DNA of 64,000 bases from Pararhizobium mangrovi (lineage in GTDB: Bacteria; Pseudomonadota; Alphaproteobacteria; Rhizobiales; Rhizobiaceae), in the NCBI RefSeq assembly GCF_006516965.1, contig NZ_VHLH01000006.1, positions 62,001 to 126,000 on the forward strand, written 5' to 3'. The first letter of the stretch is position 1, and every line of letters starts with the position of its first letter. Position numbers and translations under genes: made by a program. Below the pieces are notes generated by a model, which saw only the letters and a list, made by a program, of their open reading frames with translations, ran no database searches and was not told the origin of the DNA. Below, piece after piece: positions 9,346 to 17,835 of this stretch.

Positions 9346-10164
9346 CTACTGGCCGAGTTCGTGCGCACGCTTGCGGGCAGCTTCGACGGTGCGCTCGACG
9401 AGCGGTTGCAAGCCGTCCTCGTCCATGAGAACGGAGAGTGCCGCCGCCGTCGTGCCGTTCGGCGAAGTCACGTTGGCGCGAAGTGTGGCCGCTTCCTCCT
9501 CGGAGCGATGCAGCATCTCGCCGGCGCCGGAAACGGTCGCCCGGGCAAGCCGCATGGCGAGGTCGTCCGGCAATCCGCTCTTGCGACCCGCCTCGGCCAT
9601 GCACTCGACCAGATAATAGACATAGGCAGGGCCGCTGCCGGAGACGCCGGTAACCGCGTCGATCAACGCTTCGTCGTCGACCCACTCCACCGGTCCGCAA
9701 ACGCTGAGAAGCGCGCTCACCCAGTCGCGTTGCTCGGCGGAAACGTCGGCGTTGGCGACGGCCGCCGAGATGCCCCGGCCGACCATCGCCGGCGTATTCG
9801 GCATGACGCGAACGACCGCTCCGCCGCCGAGATAGCCCTCGATCGCCGAAAGCGGCGTTCCAGCCGCGATCGAAACGGCCACAGTTTCCCGGCCGACAAG
9901 CCCTTTCAGCGACGGCACGACGTCCGCCATCATCTGTGGTTTGACCGCCAGCATGAGGACGCGCGCGACGAGATCCGACGGCGGCTCGGCTTCATGACGC
10001 ACGCCGCGTTCGGCAAGCAGCCGCACCATCGCCTCGCTCGGCTTCGGATCGACCACGACGACGTCGCGTGGCGAAAGGCCGGCATCGAGCCATCCTTTCA
10101 GCAATGCACCGCCCATGTTGCCCGCACCGACGAGAACGACCGGTGCGGCCGCCGAAAGATCCAT
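9346..10164 (-). CDS. proC: pyrroline-5-carboxylate reductase
   Basis: A 272-aa NAD(P)H-dependent reductase carrying out the last step of proline synthesis. The N-terminal Rossmann motif reads VLVGAGNMGGALLKGWL (residues 11-27). The C-terminal dimer and active-site signature is DAVTGVSGSGPAYVYYLVE, and GTTAAAL lies near the end. Length is normal. It starts 5 bp after the stop of the YbjN-like gene on the same strand, so the two are almost surely co-transcribed, with csaA as a possible third gene. Confidence 0.93.
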   Translation of the reverse strand: MDLSAAAPVVLVGAGNMGGALLKGWLDAGLSPRDVVVVDPKPSEAMVRLLAERGVRHEAEPPSDLVARVLMLAVKPQMMADVVPSLKGLVGRETVAVSIAAGTPLSAIEGYLGGGAVVRVMPNTPAMVGRGISAAVANADVSAEQRDWVSALLSVCGPVEWVDDEALIDAVTGVSGSGPAYVYYLVECMAEAGRKSGLPDDLAMRLARATVSGAGEMLHRSEEEAATLRANVTSPNGTTAAALSVLMDEDGLQPLVERTVEAARKRAHELGQ

Positions 10165-10169
10165 TGAGC

Positions 10170-10670
10170 TCAGGCCTCTCCGACCGTTTCGAAAAGCACT
10201 GCTTCAAGAGCGCTCTTCGGATCCATGCCCGACCATACCACGAACTGGAACGCCTGGAAGTAGGCCTCGCAGGCATCCAGGCCGCCGTTCAGCATCGCCT
10301 CGACCTGCCGGTTGGTCGGCTCGGCGCCACCGGCAAGCAGCAGCGACTGGCGGAAGATCACGACGTTCTCGTGCTCCCAAAGGTCGAAATGACCCATCAG
10401 CACCTGGCCATTGATCTGCGAGAGCAGATGCACGACCGCATCGATGCGGCTCTTCGGCACCATGATGTCGAAGGCGCAGGCAAGATGCAGCGCCTCGAAC
10501 TCCTCCATCCACGAGAAGGACACGTGGTAGTCGCTCCAGCGTCCCTCCACCGTCATGGCGATCTCGTCCTCGCCCGAGCGCTCGAACGACCAGTCATTGT
10601 TCGCGGCGACGAACTCGATCATGTCGACCGGGTTCGCCTGGCGCTCCACTTCGATTTCCATAGGGCTCAT
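10170..10670 (-). CDS. YbjN-domain protein
   Basis: A 166-aa cytoplasmic protein of the YbjN family (type III secretion chaperone-like fold). Characteristic stretches are EFVAANNDWSFERSGEDEI near the N terminus and GHFDLWEHENVVIFRQSLLL in the second half. The start ATG at 10668-10670 was chosen because the conserved part begins about 12 residues later; the open frame extends upstream without homology. In rhizobia a YbjN gene commonly precedes proC, as here. E. coli YbjN affects motility and stress response; the exact role is unknown. Confidence 0.82.
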   Translation of the reverse strand: MSPMEIEVERQANPVDMIEFVAANNDWSFERSGEDEIAMTVEGRWSDYHVSFSWMEEFEALHLACAFDIMVPKSRIDAVVHLLSQINGQVLMGHFDLWEHENVVIFRQSLLLAGGAEPTNRQVEAMLNGGLDACEAYFQAFQFVVWSGMDPKSALEAVLFETVGEA

Positions 10671-10933
10671 GCCACACCTGTCTCGTCCCGACCCGCCATC
10701 TTCGGGGCCGCTCGCCATGCGGTCGAGCCGCCCCAGCCGGGAATCACCTCGTTGATGTTCGGCGTCGGGCGGAAGCGTGCCGGGGGCAGCTTGCGCGGAA
10801 CTGGAGACTGCCCGTTCCGAATCATCGTGTGAAATCAGTGTATAAAAGGCACGCGGGCGCGCCAGCCCCCGGCCCGCAATTCCCACGTTTTTCCATGCGG
10901 GACGGGCCGGTTCGGCTTGTCGAGGTGATTCAG

Positions 10934-10971
10934 GGCTGCGCGCTAAAGGACTCGGCAGACAGCCTTTTTTT
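10934..10971 (+). terminator. orphan rightward terminator-like hairpin
   Basis: GGCTG (10934-10938) pairs with CAGCC (10960-10964), followed by seven T (10965-10971). The stem is short and the loop long, so it is a weak candidate. No annotated rightward gene ends here. Confidence 0.3.
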
Positions 10972-10998
10972 ATACCGGAGAGCGCGGGAAAACATGGT

Positions 10999-11036
10999 TA
11001 AAAAAAGCCGGGAAAGGCCCCGCCCTTCCCGGCTTC
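10999..11036 (-). terminator. intrinsic terminator of the UbiK-like gene
   Basis: Read leftward, AAGCCGGGAA (11027-11036) and TTCCCGGCTT (11005-11014) form a 10-bp stem followed by a run of T (plus-strand A-run at 10999-11006). It lies about 40 bp past the stop at 11076. Confidence 0.8.
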
Positions 11037-11075
11037 ATATGGTTCCGGCGACCCCGAGCGGGTCGTTCGGGCGCG

Positions 11076-11378
11076 TTACGCGTTCGTCGAACCGTGTTCG
11101 TCCTCGTTCGCCGCCGCGCCCGGCGTCGATCCCCCGAGCTTGGTTTCCAGCGATTCGATGCGGGCGAGCAGGAGATCGTTTTCTTCGCGCGCACGGATCG
11201 CCATGTCGCGGACCGCCTCGAACTCTTCGCGCTGGACGAGATCCATCGAATTGAGCACGCGTTCCGCCTGGCTGCGAAAGGCCGTCTCGACTTCCTTGCG
11301 CGCACCCTGCGCCACGCCGGCGGCATCGGTCATCAGGCGGGCAAAATCGTCGAGAACGCGGTTCGATCCGGAAGTCAT
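11076..11378 (-). CDS. UbiK-like accessory factor (BMFP, DUF526)
   Basis: A 100-aa protein of the BMFP/UbiK family: an amphipathic N-terminal helix (NRVLDDFARLMTDAAG) and a C-terminal coiled coil (EEFEAVRDMAIRAREENDLLLARIESLE, residues about 50-80). UbiK trimers help the soluble ubiquinone-biosynthesis complex in Proteobacteria, and the Brucella member BMFP causes membrane fusion in vitro. The start is set at the ATG at 11376-11378, which has AGGAGATT upstream. Monocistronic and leftward, diverging from lgt with about 180 bp between. Confidence 0.82.
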   Translation of the reverse strand: MTSGSNRVLDDFARLMTDAAGVAQGARKEVETAFRSQAERVLNSMDLVQREEFEAVRDMAIRAREENDLLLARIESLETKLGGSTPGAAANEDEHGSTNA

Positions 11379-11560
11379 GGGCAATCTCCTAAGCAAGCTC
11401 ACGGCACAATTGCGCCTTCTTCGGCCGTCAGGTAAGGCTCGCACCGCCGGTATTCAAGAAGCCGGCCGGCCGATGCGCCCGACCATGGCGCTCGAAGCCG
11501 TCCGGCCGATTCGCCGGTTTTCAGCCATCGACGCCGTATTCGCAAGGGAAAGACGGTTCC

Positions 11561-12418
11561 GTGGAATACATCCTCGCCCACGCCGCGCTCCTGCCCTACC
11601 CGCAGATCGATCCCATCATCTTCTCGCTCGGTCCGCTCGCGGTCCATTGGTATGGCGTGGCCTACGTCGCCAGCATCCTGCTCGGCTGGCTCTACGCACG
11701 CTCGCTGCTCGCGAATGACGCGCTTTGGCCCGCGAACCGACCGCCGATGACACGCGCGCAGATCGACGACTTCATCTTCTGGGCCGCGATCGGCATCGTG
11801 CTCGGCGGGCGTATCGGATACATTCTCTTCTACGATCTGGCGCCGGTGCTCGCCCATCCGTTGCGCGCGGTCGAGATCTGGAACGGCGGCATGTCGTTCC
11901 ATGGCGGGCTGATCGGCGTCACGCTCGCCATCGCGATCTTCGCACGCACGCGCAGCATCAATGTCTGGCAGCTTTGCGACGTCATCGCGCCGTGCGTGCC
12001 GATCGGCCTCTTCTTCGGGCGCCTCGCAAACTTCGTCAACGACGAGCTTTGGGGACGCATCACCGATGTGCCGTGGGCGATGATCTTTCCGACCGGCGGC
12101 CCCTATCCCCGCCACCCGAGCCAGCTTTACGAAGCCGGCCTCGAAGGCATCGTGCTCTTCCTCGTGCTGCGGTTTCTTACGCACCGGATCGGCACGCTGA
12201 AGCGCCCGCGGCTGACGGCGGGCGCCTTCGTCGCGGGCTATGCGCTGTGCCGGATCTTCGTCGAATTCTTCCGCGAACCCGATCCGCAGCTCGGCTATCT
12301 TGCAGGCGGATGGCTGACCATGGGCATGGTCCTCTCGCTGCCGATGCTTGCCGTCGGCATCTGGGCGATGGCATGGACACCGGCACGGCCTGCAGCCGGC
12401 GAACGCCTGCGTTCCTGA
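11561..12418 (+). CDS. lgt: phosphatidylglycerol-prolipoprotein diacylglyceryl transferase
   Basis: A 285-aa inner-membrane enzyme with about seven membrane segments. It transfers diacylglycerol from phosphatidylglycerol to the lipobox cysteine of prelipoproteins. Signature regions are the HGG motif (SFHGGLIG, around residue 112) and [14 protein letters not shown] (about 152-165), the family's Lgt signature. A C-terminal FREPD segment is also typical. The start codon is GTG, with AAGGGAA upstream. First gene of a rightward group lgt / midA-like / pgeF / M24, an order common in rhizobia. Confidence 0.93.
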   Translation: MEYILAHAALLPYPQIDPIIFSLGPLAVHWYGVAYVASILLGWLYARSLLANDALWPANRPPMTRAQIDDFIFWAAIGIVLGGRIGYILFYDLAPVLAHPLRAVEIWNGGMSFHGGLIGVTLAIAIFARTRSINVWQLCDVIAPCVPIGLFFGRLANFVNDELWGRITDVPWAMIFPTGGPYPRHPSQLYEAGLEGIVLFLVLRFLTHRIGTLKRPRLTAGAFVAGYALCRIFVEFFREPDPQLGYLAGGWLTMGMVLSLPMLAVGIWAMAWTPARPAAGERLRS

Positions 12419-12440
12419 GCGGAGAGCCTCCGCGATAGCC

Positions 12441-13541
12441 ATGGCGACACCGCTCCTCGACCGCATCAAGGCACAGATCTCCGCCTCCGGCCCGATCGGC
12501 GTCGCGGACTACTTCGCCATGTGCCTTTCCGACCCGCAGGCCGGCTACTACACGACGCGCGAACCGTTCGGCCGCGACGGCGACTTCGTCACCGCGCCGG
12601 AGGTCAGCCAGCTCTTCGGCGAGATCGTCGGCATCTTTCTCGTCGGCGCGTGGCAGGCGGCGGGCGAGCCGTCGCCGGTTCGTCTGGTCGAGCTCGGTCC
12701 CGGCCGCGGCACGATGACGGCGGATATTCTTCGCGTCGTCGAAAAGCTCGCCCCCGCCTTGGCCACGTGCCTCGAAGTCCATCTCGTCGAGACGAGCAGC
12801 CGGCTCGCCCGGCAGCAGCGCAATACTCTCGCCGGCCGGCACGAACGCGTCAGCTGGCATACGCGCATCGATCAGGTGCCTGCGGGCTTCATGCTTCTCG
12901 TCGCCAACGAGTTCTTCGATGCCATTCCGATCCGCCAGTTCGTGCGCACCGAGAGCGGCTATCGCGAACGGTGCGTCGGCGTCGATGCCGAGGGGAACCT
13001 CGTCTTCGCGGCTGGTGCGGCGCGCCTGCCGGACACTGAGCTTCCTGCCAGTGCAACTTCGTTGCCGCCTGGCACGGTCGTCGAAACGTCGCCGGCACGC
13101 GCGGCCATCATGGAGGAGATCGCCGCCCGGCTCGCCTCGGACGGCGGCGTCGCGCTCGCCATCGACTACGGCCATCTTTCGCCGAAGGCCGGCGACACGT
13201 TGCAGGCGTTGCGTGCGCAACGGCCGGATCCGCCACTGGCGCATCCCGGAGAAGCGGACCTGACGAGCCATGTCGACTTCGACGCGCTCGCCCGCACGGC
13301 CAGCGCTGCACGCGCCCATGTCCTCGGCACGGCGACCCAGGGCGACTTCCTCGTCCGGCTCGGCCTTCTCGAACGTGCCGGAAGTCTCGGGCACGGCAAG
13401 GACGATGCGACGCAGGAAGCGATCCGCACGGCCGTCGAGCGACTTGCCGCTCCCGGCGAAGGCAATATGGGCGAACTCTTCAAGGTGCTCGCGATCGGTG
13501 GAACTCCGCTCCAGCTCGCACCCTTTCGCACCGCAGATTGA
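12441..13541 (+). CDS. MidA/NDUFAF7-like SAM-dependent methyltransferase (DUF185)
   Basis: A 366-aa class I methyltransferase of the MidA/NDUFAF7 family. It begins ATPLLDRIKAQI followed by the typical PIGVADYFAMCLSDPQAGYY and a FVTAPEVSQLFGEI segment. The SAM-binding loop is VELGPGRGTMTADILR, around residues 77-92. FFDAIPIRQF is another family hallmark. The mitochondrial homologue dimethylates an arginine of complex I subunit NDUFS2, so a respiratory-complex assembly role is plausible but untested here. It starts 22 bp after lgt. Confidence 0.88.
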   Translation: MATPLLDRIKAQISASGPIGVADYFAMCLSDPQAGYYTTREPFGRDGDFVTAPEVSQLFGEIVGIFLVGAWQAAGEPSPVRLVELGPGRGTMTADILRVVEKLAPALATCLEVHLVETSSRLARQQRNTLAGRHERVSWHTRIDQVPAGFMLLVANEFFDAIPIRQFVRTESGYRERCVGVDAEGNLVFAAGAARLPDTELPASATSLPPGTVVETSPARAAIMEEIAARLASDGGVALAIDYGHLSPKAGDTLQALRAQRPDPPLAHPGEADLTSHVDFDALARTASAARAHVLGTATQGDFLVRLGLLERAGSLGHGKDDATQEAIRTAVERLAAPGEGNMGELFKVLAIGGTPLQLAPFRTAD

Positions 13542-13617
13542 CAACCCCCCGCCCCGCAGCCACGATCGAGCGTCCTGCGCCGCGGCGGCTGTCGGCGCGT
13601 ACGAGGAACTGAAAACC

Positions 13618-14415
13618 ATGCCCGACACGACCGGCCTTCGACCGATCGAATCGGAAATGCTGACCGCTGCGACGAAGGAAACGGCGGTTCGCCACGGTTT
13701 CTTCACGCGCGAAGGCGGCGTTTCCTCCGGCTTCTACGCCGGGCTCAACGTCGGCATGGGGTCGGATGACGACGCAGGCGACGTCGAGGAAAATCGCCGG
13801 CGCGTGGGCGCATGGTTCGGTGTCGGTGCAGACCGCCTCGTAACCTCTTTCCAGGTGCATTCGCCGCATGCCGTCGTCGCGCGGGAGCCGTTCAAGGGCG
13901 AAAAACCCCGTGCCGACGCCGTTGTCACCGATACGCCCGGCCTCGTCGTCGGCATCGTCACCGCCGATTGCGCGCCGATCCTCTTTACCGATGCGGAGGC
14001 CGGTATCGTCGCTGCGGCCCATGCCGGCTGGCGCGGTGCGCTGGGCGGCATCGTCGAGGCGACCGTGGAAGCGATGGAAGGTCTCGGAGCGGATCGAGAA
14101 CGCATTGCCGGCTGCATTGGTCCGGCGATCGGCCCCGATGCCTACGAGGTCGGTTCGGACTTTCGCGAGCGTTTCGCGGATGCCGACCCGGAATTCGAAG
14201 CCTTCTTTTCGCCCGCACGCGACGAAGCGCATGCGATGTTCGATCTTCCGGGCTTCCTCGCACACCGTCTGGCGGAAGCCGGCGTCCGCGCGGACACCGT
14301 CGATCGCTGCACCTACGCCGACGAAGCACGCTTTTATTCCTACCGGCGCATGACCCATCGCGGCGAGCCGGATTATGGCCGACAGATCTCTGCCATCGGC
14401 ATCATGGAGGACTAG
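13618..14415 (+). CDS. pgeF: peptidoglycan editing factor PgeF (laccase-domain, YfiH family)
   Basis: A 265-aa protein of the YfiH/YlmD laccase-domain family. Metal-ligand regions are FQVHSPH, TADCAPILF and AAHAGWRGALGG, and CIGPAIGPDAYEV is also conserved. E. coli PgeF removes wrongly incorporated L-Ser at position 1 of the murein stem peptide; other members have purine-nucleoside phosphorylase or copper-oxidase activity. Length is normal. The ATG at 13618 follows GAGGAAC. It ends 2 bp before the M24-fold gene, so the two are translationally linked. Confidence 0.9.
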   Translation: MPDTTGLRPIESEMLTAATKETAVRHGFFTREGGVSSGFYAGLNVGMGSDDDAGDVEENRRRVGAWFGVGADRLVTSFQVHSPHAVVAREPFKGEKPRADAVVTDTPGLVVGIVTADCAPILFTDAEAGIVAAAHAGWRGALGGIVEATVEAMEGLGADRERIAGCIGPAIGPDAYEVGSDFRERFADADPEFEAFFSPARDEAHAMFDLPGFLAHRLAEAGVRADTVDRCTYADEARFYSYRRMTHRGEPDYGRQISAIGIMED

Positions 14416-14417
14416 CC

Positions 14418-15569
14418 ATGCCCCAGTATTTCGAGACCGCGGAATACGAGGCTCGCCTACAGCTTCTCATGGAAGCGATGCATCAGGAGAAGCTCGATGC
14501 CATGCTGCTGTTCGCGCAGGAGAGCATGTACTGGCTGAGCGGGTTCGACACGACGGGCTTCTGCTTCTTCCAGTGCCTGATCGTGAAGGCGGACGGCGAC
14601 CTCGCGCTCTTCGTACGTCCGGCCGACCTGCGTCAGGCCCGCCAGACCTCGAACGTCGAGCGCGTCGTCGTGTGGACGGATCGCACGAACGCCGACCCGA
14701 CGGGCGAACTGAAGACGCTGCTCGACGACATGGACCTGCTCGGCAAGCGGATCGGCGTGGAATACGACACGCACGGCATGACCGGCGCCAACTGCCGCAT
14801 GCTCGATTTGCGCCTGCAGACCTTCGCGAACCCGGTCGACGCCTCGCCGCTCGTCAGCCGGCTGCGCCTCGTGAAAAGCGATGCGGAGATCGCGGCCATC
14901 CGCCGGGCCGCCGAACTCGGCGACGACGCACTCGACGCCGCGCTGCCGCTCGTGAAAGCGGGGGCCGACGAGGCCGATATCCTTGCCGCCATGCAGGCGA
15001 CGGTGCTCGCCGGCGGCGGCGACGTGCCGGCCACGCCCTTCGTCATCGGTTCGGGCCGCAAGGCGCTTCTGTGCCACTACGCGGCCGGCCGCCGCACGCT
15101 CGAGGAAAACGACCAGCTCACGCTCGAATGGGCCGGCGTCGAGGCACACTACCATTCGGTGGCGATGCGAACCGTGCTGCTCGGCGAACCGAGCGAGCGG
15201 CATCTGGCCCTCGATGCGGCCGCACGCGAGACGCTCGAGGAGATCGAGGCGGTACTTCGGCCCGGCAACACGTTCGGCGACGTCTTCGCCGCCTATGCCG
15301 AGGTGATGGCGGCGCACGACCTGACACGCCACCGTCTGAACACCTGCGGATACTCAGTCGGCGCACGCTTCGCACCGACCTGGATCGAGCGGCAGATGTT
15401 TTTTGCCGAAAATGCCGAACCGATTCAGAAAAACATGACTCTTTTCGTGCATGGAATGATTCTGGACTCAGATAGCGGCACGGCCATGACGCTCGGCCGG
15501 ACCTATCTGACGACGGACGAGGCGCCCGAGCCGTTGACGCGTTTCGGGCTCGACCTCGTAACCTGCTAG
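14418..15569 (+). CDS. M24-fold (creatinase/Xaa-Pro peptidase-like) protein lacking metal ligands
   Basis: A 383-aa protein with a creatinase N-terminal domain (to about residue 145) and a pita-bread C-terminal domain. In true M24 metallopeptidases five ligands (D, D, H, E, E) sit in fixed motifs. Here the YxSDxTRT motif reads YHSVAMRT, the GHGIG histidine region reads GYSVGARF, the IEPG-type glutamate region reads LFVHGMI, and the last E region reads GTAMTLGR. The metal centre therefore seems lost, as in creatinase. It is probably a metal-independent hydrolase of a small C-N compound or a non-catalytic relative. It follows pgeF by 2 bp. Confidence 0.75.
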   Translation: MPQYFETAEYEARLQLLMEAMHQEKLDAMLLFAQESMYWLSGFDTTGFCFFQCLIVKADGDLALFVRPADLRQARQTSNVERVVVWTDRTNADPTGELKTLLDDMDLLGKRIGVEYDTHGMTGANCRMLDLRLQTFANPVDASPLVSRLRLVKSDAEIAAIRRAAELGDDALDAALPLVKAGADEADILAAMQATVLAGGGDVPATPFVIGSGRKALLCHYAAGRRTLEENDQLTLEWAGVEAHYHSVAMRTVLLGEPSERHLALDAAARETLEEIEAVLRPGNTFGDVFAAYAEVMAAHDLTRHRLNTCGYSVGARFAPTWIERQMFFAENAEPIQKNMTLFVHGMILDSDSGTAMTLGRTYLTTDEAPEPLTRFGLDLVTC

Positions 15570-15686
15570 GGTCGTCTCGTTTCTTCCGAAGGATCGCGGC
15601 GTCCCCGGCGATCGGCAGCGTTTCGAGCGCGGCGTGCCCACGGCGCACCGTTCCCGAAGCGTCCGGAGAAACGGGATCGCGCGACC

Positions 15687-16586
15687 ATGCATGCAGCGCC
15701 GTCATACTCCGCCCGACACCGGGTCCGTCCACATACGCCACGGCGGCTCGTCGTCGGTGGTCGCACGGCCCTTGTCGTTCTGGCCGTCTCGCTCGCCGGG
15801 TGTTCGGGCGAAGGAAGCCCGCTCGTTCCACCGAGCCCCATTCCGGGCGTCGGCGCCGGCACCTCTTTCGCCGCGCAACCGGCACGGGCGTCCTTCCCCG
15901 CCTCCGCGCCAGCAGCCAACCGACGGGCAAGCGGCCCGCAATTCCGGCCACAGCCGGAGCCGGACCCATCGGCCGTCGAACGAAGCAATCTGCCGCCGCC
16001 CGAAAACGCCGAACCGCGAGCGCCGGCACCTCGGCAGACCGCTCCACGGACCATTACGCCAAAGCACGTGCTCCGTCTGCCGGACGATGCGAGCCCACCT
16101 GCCCATCGGAAGACCGCGGTGGCGCCTAAGAAGGCCCATACGTTCCCTGCCGCTCATTCCGAGCCGGCGAGCGAGGACGTCTCGGCTTCCCGATCCCCGA
16201 CACAGACGGCGCCCGCTGATCAGGGTTCGGTGCGCTTCACGCCGGTCATCGGTGCGCCGGAGGACGCGATACGCCCGCTTTCGAGCGAGCTGGAGGCGGC
16301 TGCGAAGCGCCGGGGTCTGGCGATCCGCAACCATGCCGGCGAACCCGTCGACAGCATCCTGCGCGGTTACTTCGATGCCAGCGAAGACGGCGGCACGACG
16401 CGCATCGAATATGTCTGGGACGTGCTCGACGAGAACGGAAACCGGCTGCACCGCATCCAGGGCGACGAGGTGGTGCCGGACGAAAGCGGCAGCGCATGGG
16501 GGGCCGGGCATGCGGAAGCGATGAGGACGATCGCACGCAAGACCATCGCCGATTATCTTGCGTGGCGCCAGCACGGCAGCGGCTGA
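15687..16586 (+). CDS. proline-rich lipoprotein, function unknown
   Basis: A 299-aa predicted lipoprotein. After a basic N terminus the hydrophobic stretch [13 protein letters not shown] ends in a lipobox with C39. Residues 45-190 are low-complexity and rich in Pro, Ala and Ser. The C-terminal 120 residues form a compact conserved-looking domain ([20 protein letters not shown], then [20 protein letters not shown] and DEVVPD). That domain resembles the lipoproteins found next to prs in rhizobia. It would be anchored in the envelope by Lgt, encoded 3 kb upstream. No enzyme motif recognised. Confidence 0.75.
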   Translation: MHAAPSYSARHRVRPHTPRRLVVGGRTALVVLAVSLAGCSGEGSPLVPPSPIPGVGAGTSFAAQPARASFPASAPAANRRASGPQFRPQPEPDPSAVERSNLPPPENAEPRAPAPRQTAPRTITPKHVLRLPDDASPPAHRKTAVAPKKAHTFPAAHSEPASEDVSASRSPTQTAPADQGSVRFTPVIGAPEDAIRPLSSELEAAAKRRGLAIRNHAGEPVDSILRGYFDASEDGGTTRIEYVWDVLDENGNRLHRIQGDEVVPDESGSAWGAGHAEAMRTIARKTIADYLAWRQHGSG

Positions 16587-16776
16587 ATGCCGCAATGCGA
16601 ATGCAAGGCGCTCGGGTCGATTCGCGCCTTGCCGCAAGGTTATCCGGGTCGGCCGGTTCGCCGTAAGCCATCGACACTGGCGAAAGCTTTCACCCAACGA
16701 TCGAACAGGGTGCTTCCGTACCGGTCGGAAACCCTCTAAAAGCGCGGCCATCGGCGGCAGGAACAGGCAGGACGAC

Positions 16777-17709
16777 ATGAAGGTTTTCTCGGGAAACGCC
16801 AACCGAGCGCTCGCGGAGTCCGTTTGCGAGTATCTTGGCCTGCCGCTCGGCAAGGCGTCGGCGCGTCGCTTCGCCGACCAGGAGATCTTCTTCGAAATCC
16901 GCGAGAACGTGCGTGGCGAGGACGTCTTCATCATCCAGCCGACCGCTTACCCGGCGAACGATCACCTGATGGAACTGCTCATCATGATCGATGCCTTCCG
17001 CCGCTCTTCCGCAAGGCGGATCACGGCGGTCCTGCCCTATTTCGGCTACGCGCGGCAGGACCGGAAGGCCGGCCCCCGCACGCCGATCTCGGCCAAGCTC
17101 GTGGCCAACCTCATCACCGAAGCGGGCGCGGACCGGATCTTGACGCTCGACCTGCATGCCGGACAGATCCAGGGCTTCTTCGATATCCCGACGGACAATC
17201 TCTACGCCGTGCCGATCCTCGCGCGTGACGCGAAAGAGCATCACAACACCGACAAGCTGATGGTCGTCTCGCCAGATACCGGTGGCGTGGTGCGCGCGCG
17301 TTCGCTCGCCAAGCGGCTCGATGCGCCGCTCGCCATCGTCGACAAGCGCCGCGATCGGCCGGGCGAGTCCGAGGTGATGAACGTCATCGGCGACGTCAGC
17401 GGGCATGAATGCCTGCTCATCGACGACATCGTGGATTCCGGGGGTACGCTGTGCAACGCGGCCGACGCGCTGCTCGGCAACGGCGCCAATTCCGTCACCG
17501 CCTACATCACCCACGGCGTGCTTTCGGGCGGCGCCGTCGCGCGGGTCACGTCCTCCAAGCTGACCGAACTCGTCATCACGGATTCGATCCTGCCGACACC
17601 CGCCGTCCAGGGTGCGCACAACATTCGCGTGCTGAGCACGGCGGGCCTGATCGGCGAAGCGATCAACCGCACCGCTTCCGAGCGCTCCGTTTCCTCGCTC
17701 TTCGACTGA
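16777..17709 (+). CDS. prs: ribose-phosphate pyrophosphokinase
   Basis: A 310-aa PRPP synthetase, making 5-phosphoribosyl-diphosphate from ribose 5-phosphate and ATP. Motifs visible are the start [16 protein letters not shown], the [10 protein letters not shown] flexible loop (about 89-98), the metal-binding [31 protein letters not shown], and the PRPP-binding [12 protein letters not shown]. Length and order are canonical for class I Prs. The ATG at 16777 was chosen from the conserved N terminus. About 190 bp separates it from the lipoprotein, enough for its own promoter. Confidence 0.96.
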   Translation: MKVFSGNANRALAESVCEYLGLPLGKASARRFADQEIFFEIRENVRGEDVFIIQPTAYPANDHLMELLIMIDAFRRSSARRITAVLPYFGYARQDRKAGPRTPISAKLVANLITEAGADRILTLDLHAGQIQGFFDIPTDNLYAVPILARDAKEHHNTDKLMVVSPDTGGVVRARSLAKRLDAPLAIVDKRRDRPGESEVMNVIGDVSGHECLLIDDIVDSGGTLCNAADALLGNGANSVTAYITHGVLSGGAVARVTSSKLTELVITDSILPTPAVQGAHNIRVLSTAGLIGEAINRTASERSVSSLFD

Positions 17710-17835
17710 TCGCCTCGCCGGCCTCCGTATCAAGCGGCCCGAAGGGTTCTCGACCGTGCCGCTCGCCCACTTTGCCACGTGGGGAACCGGGACGATGGTA
17801 CAGAGCGCATCCGTACAAACCCGAAGGGTTCCGGC

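Larger units (their letters stand above)
10671..11075. other. non-coding gap with two terminator-like hairpins
   Basis: About 400 bp upstream of the YbjN gene. No convincing coding frame. It contains the UbiK-gene terminator at its right end and, near 10934-10971, a rightward terminator-like element that belongs to no annotated gene. A TATAAAA at 10841-10847 and a GC-rich inverted repeat (GCGGGC...GCCCGC, about 10853-10877) lie between. This layout could hide a small RNA, but that is a guess. Confidence 0.3.

Noticed and set aside
10934-10971. tRNA or 6S RNA gene
   Set aside because: No cloverleaf, CCA end or 6S-type open bubble could be folded by eye; only a weak terminator-like hairpin remains.
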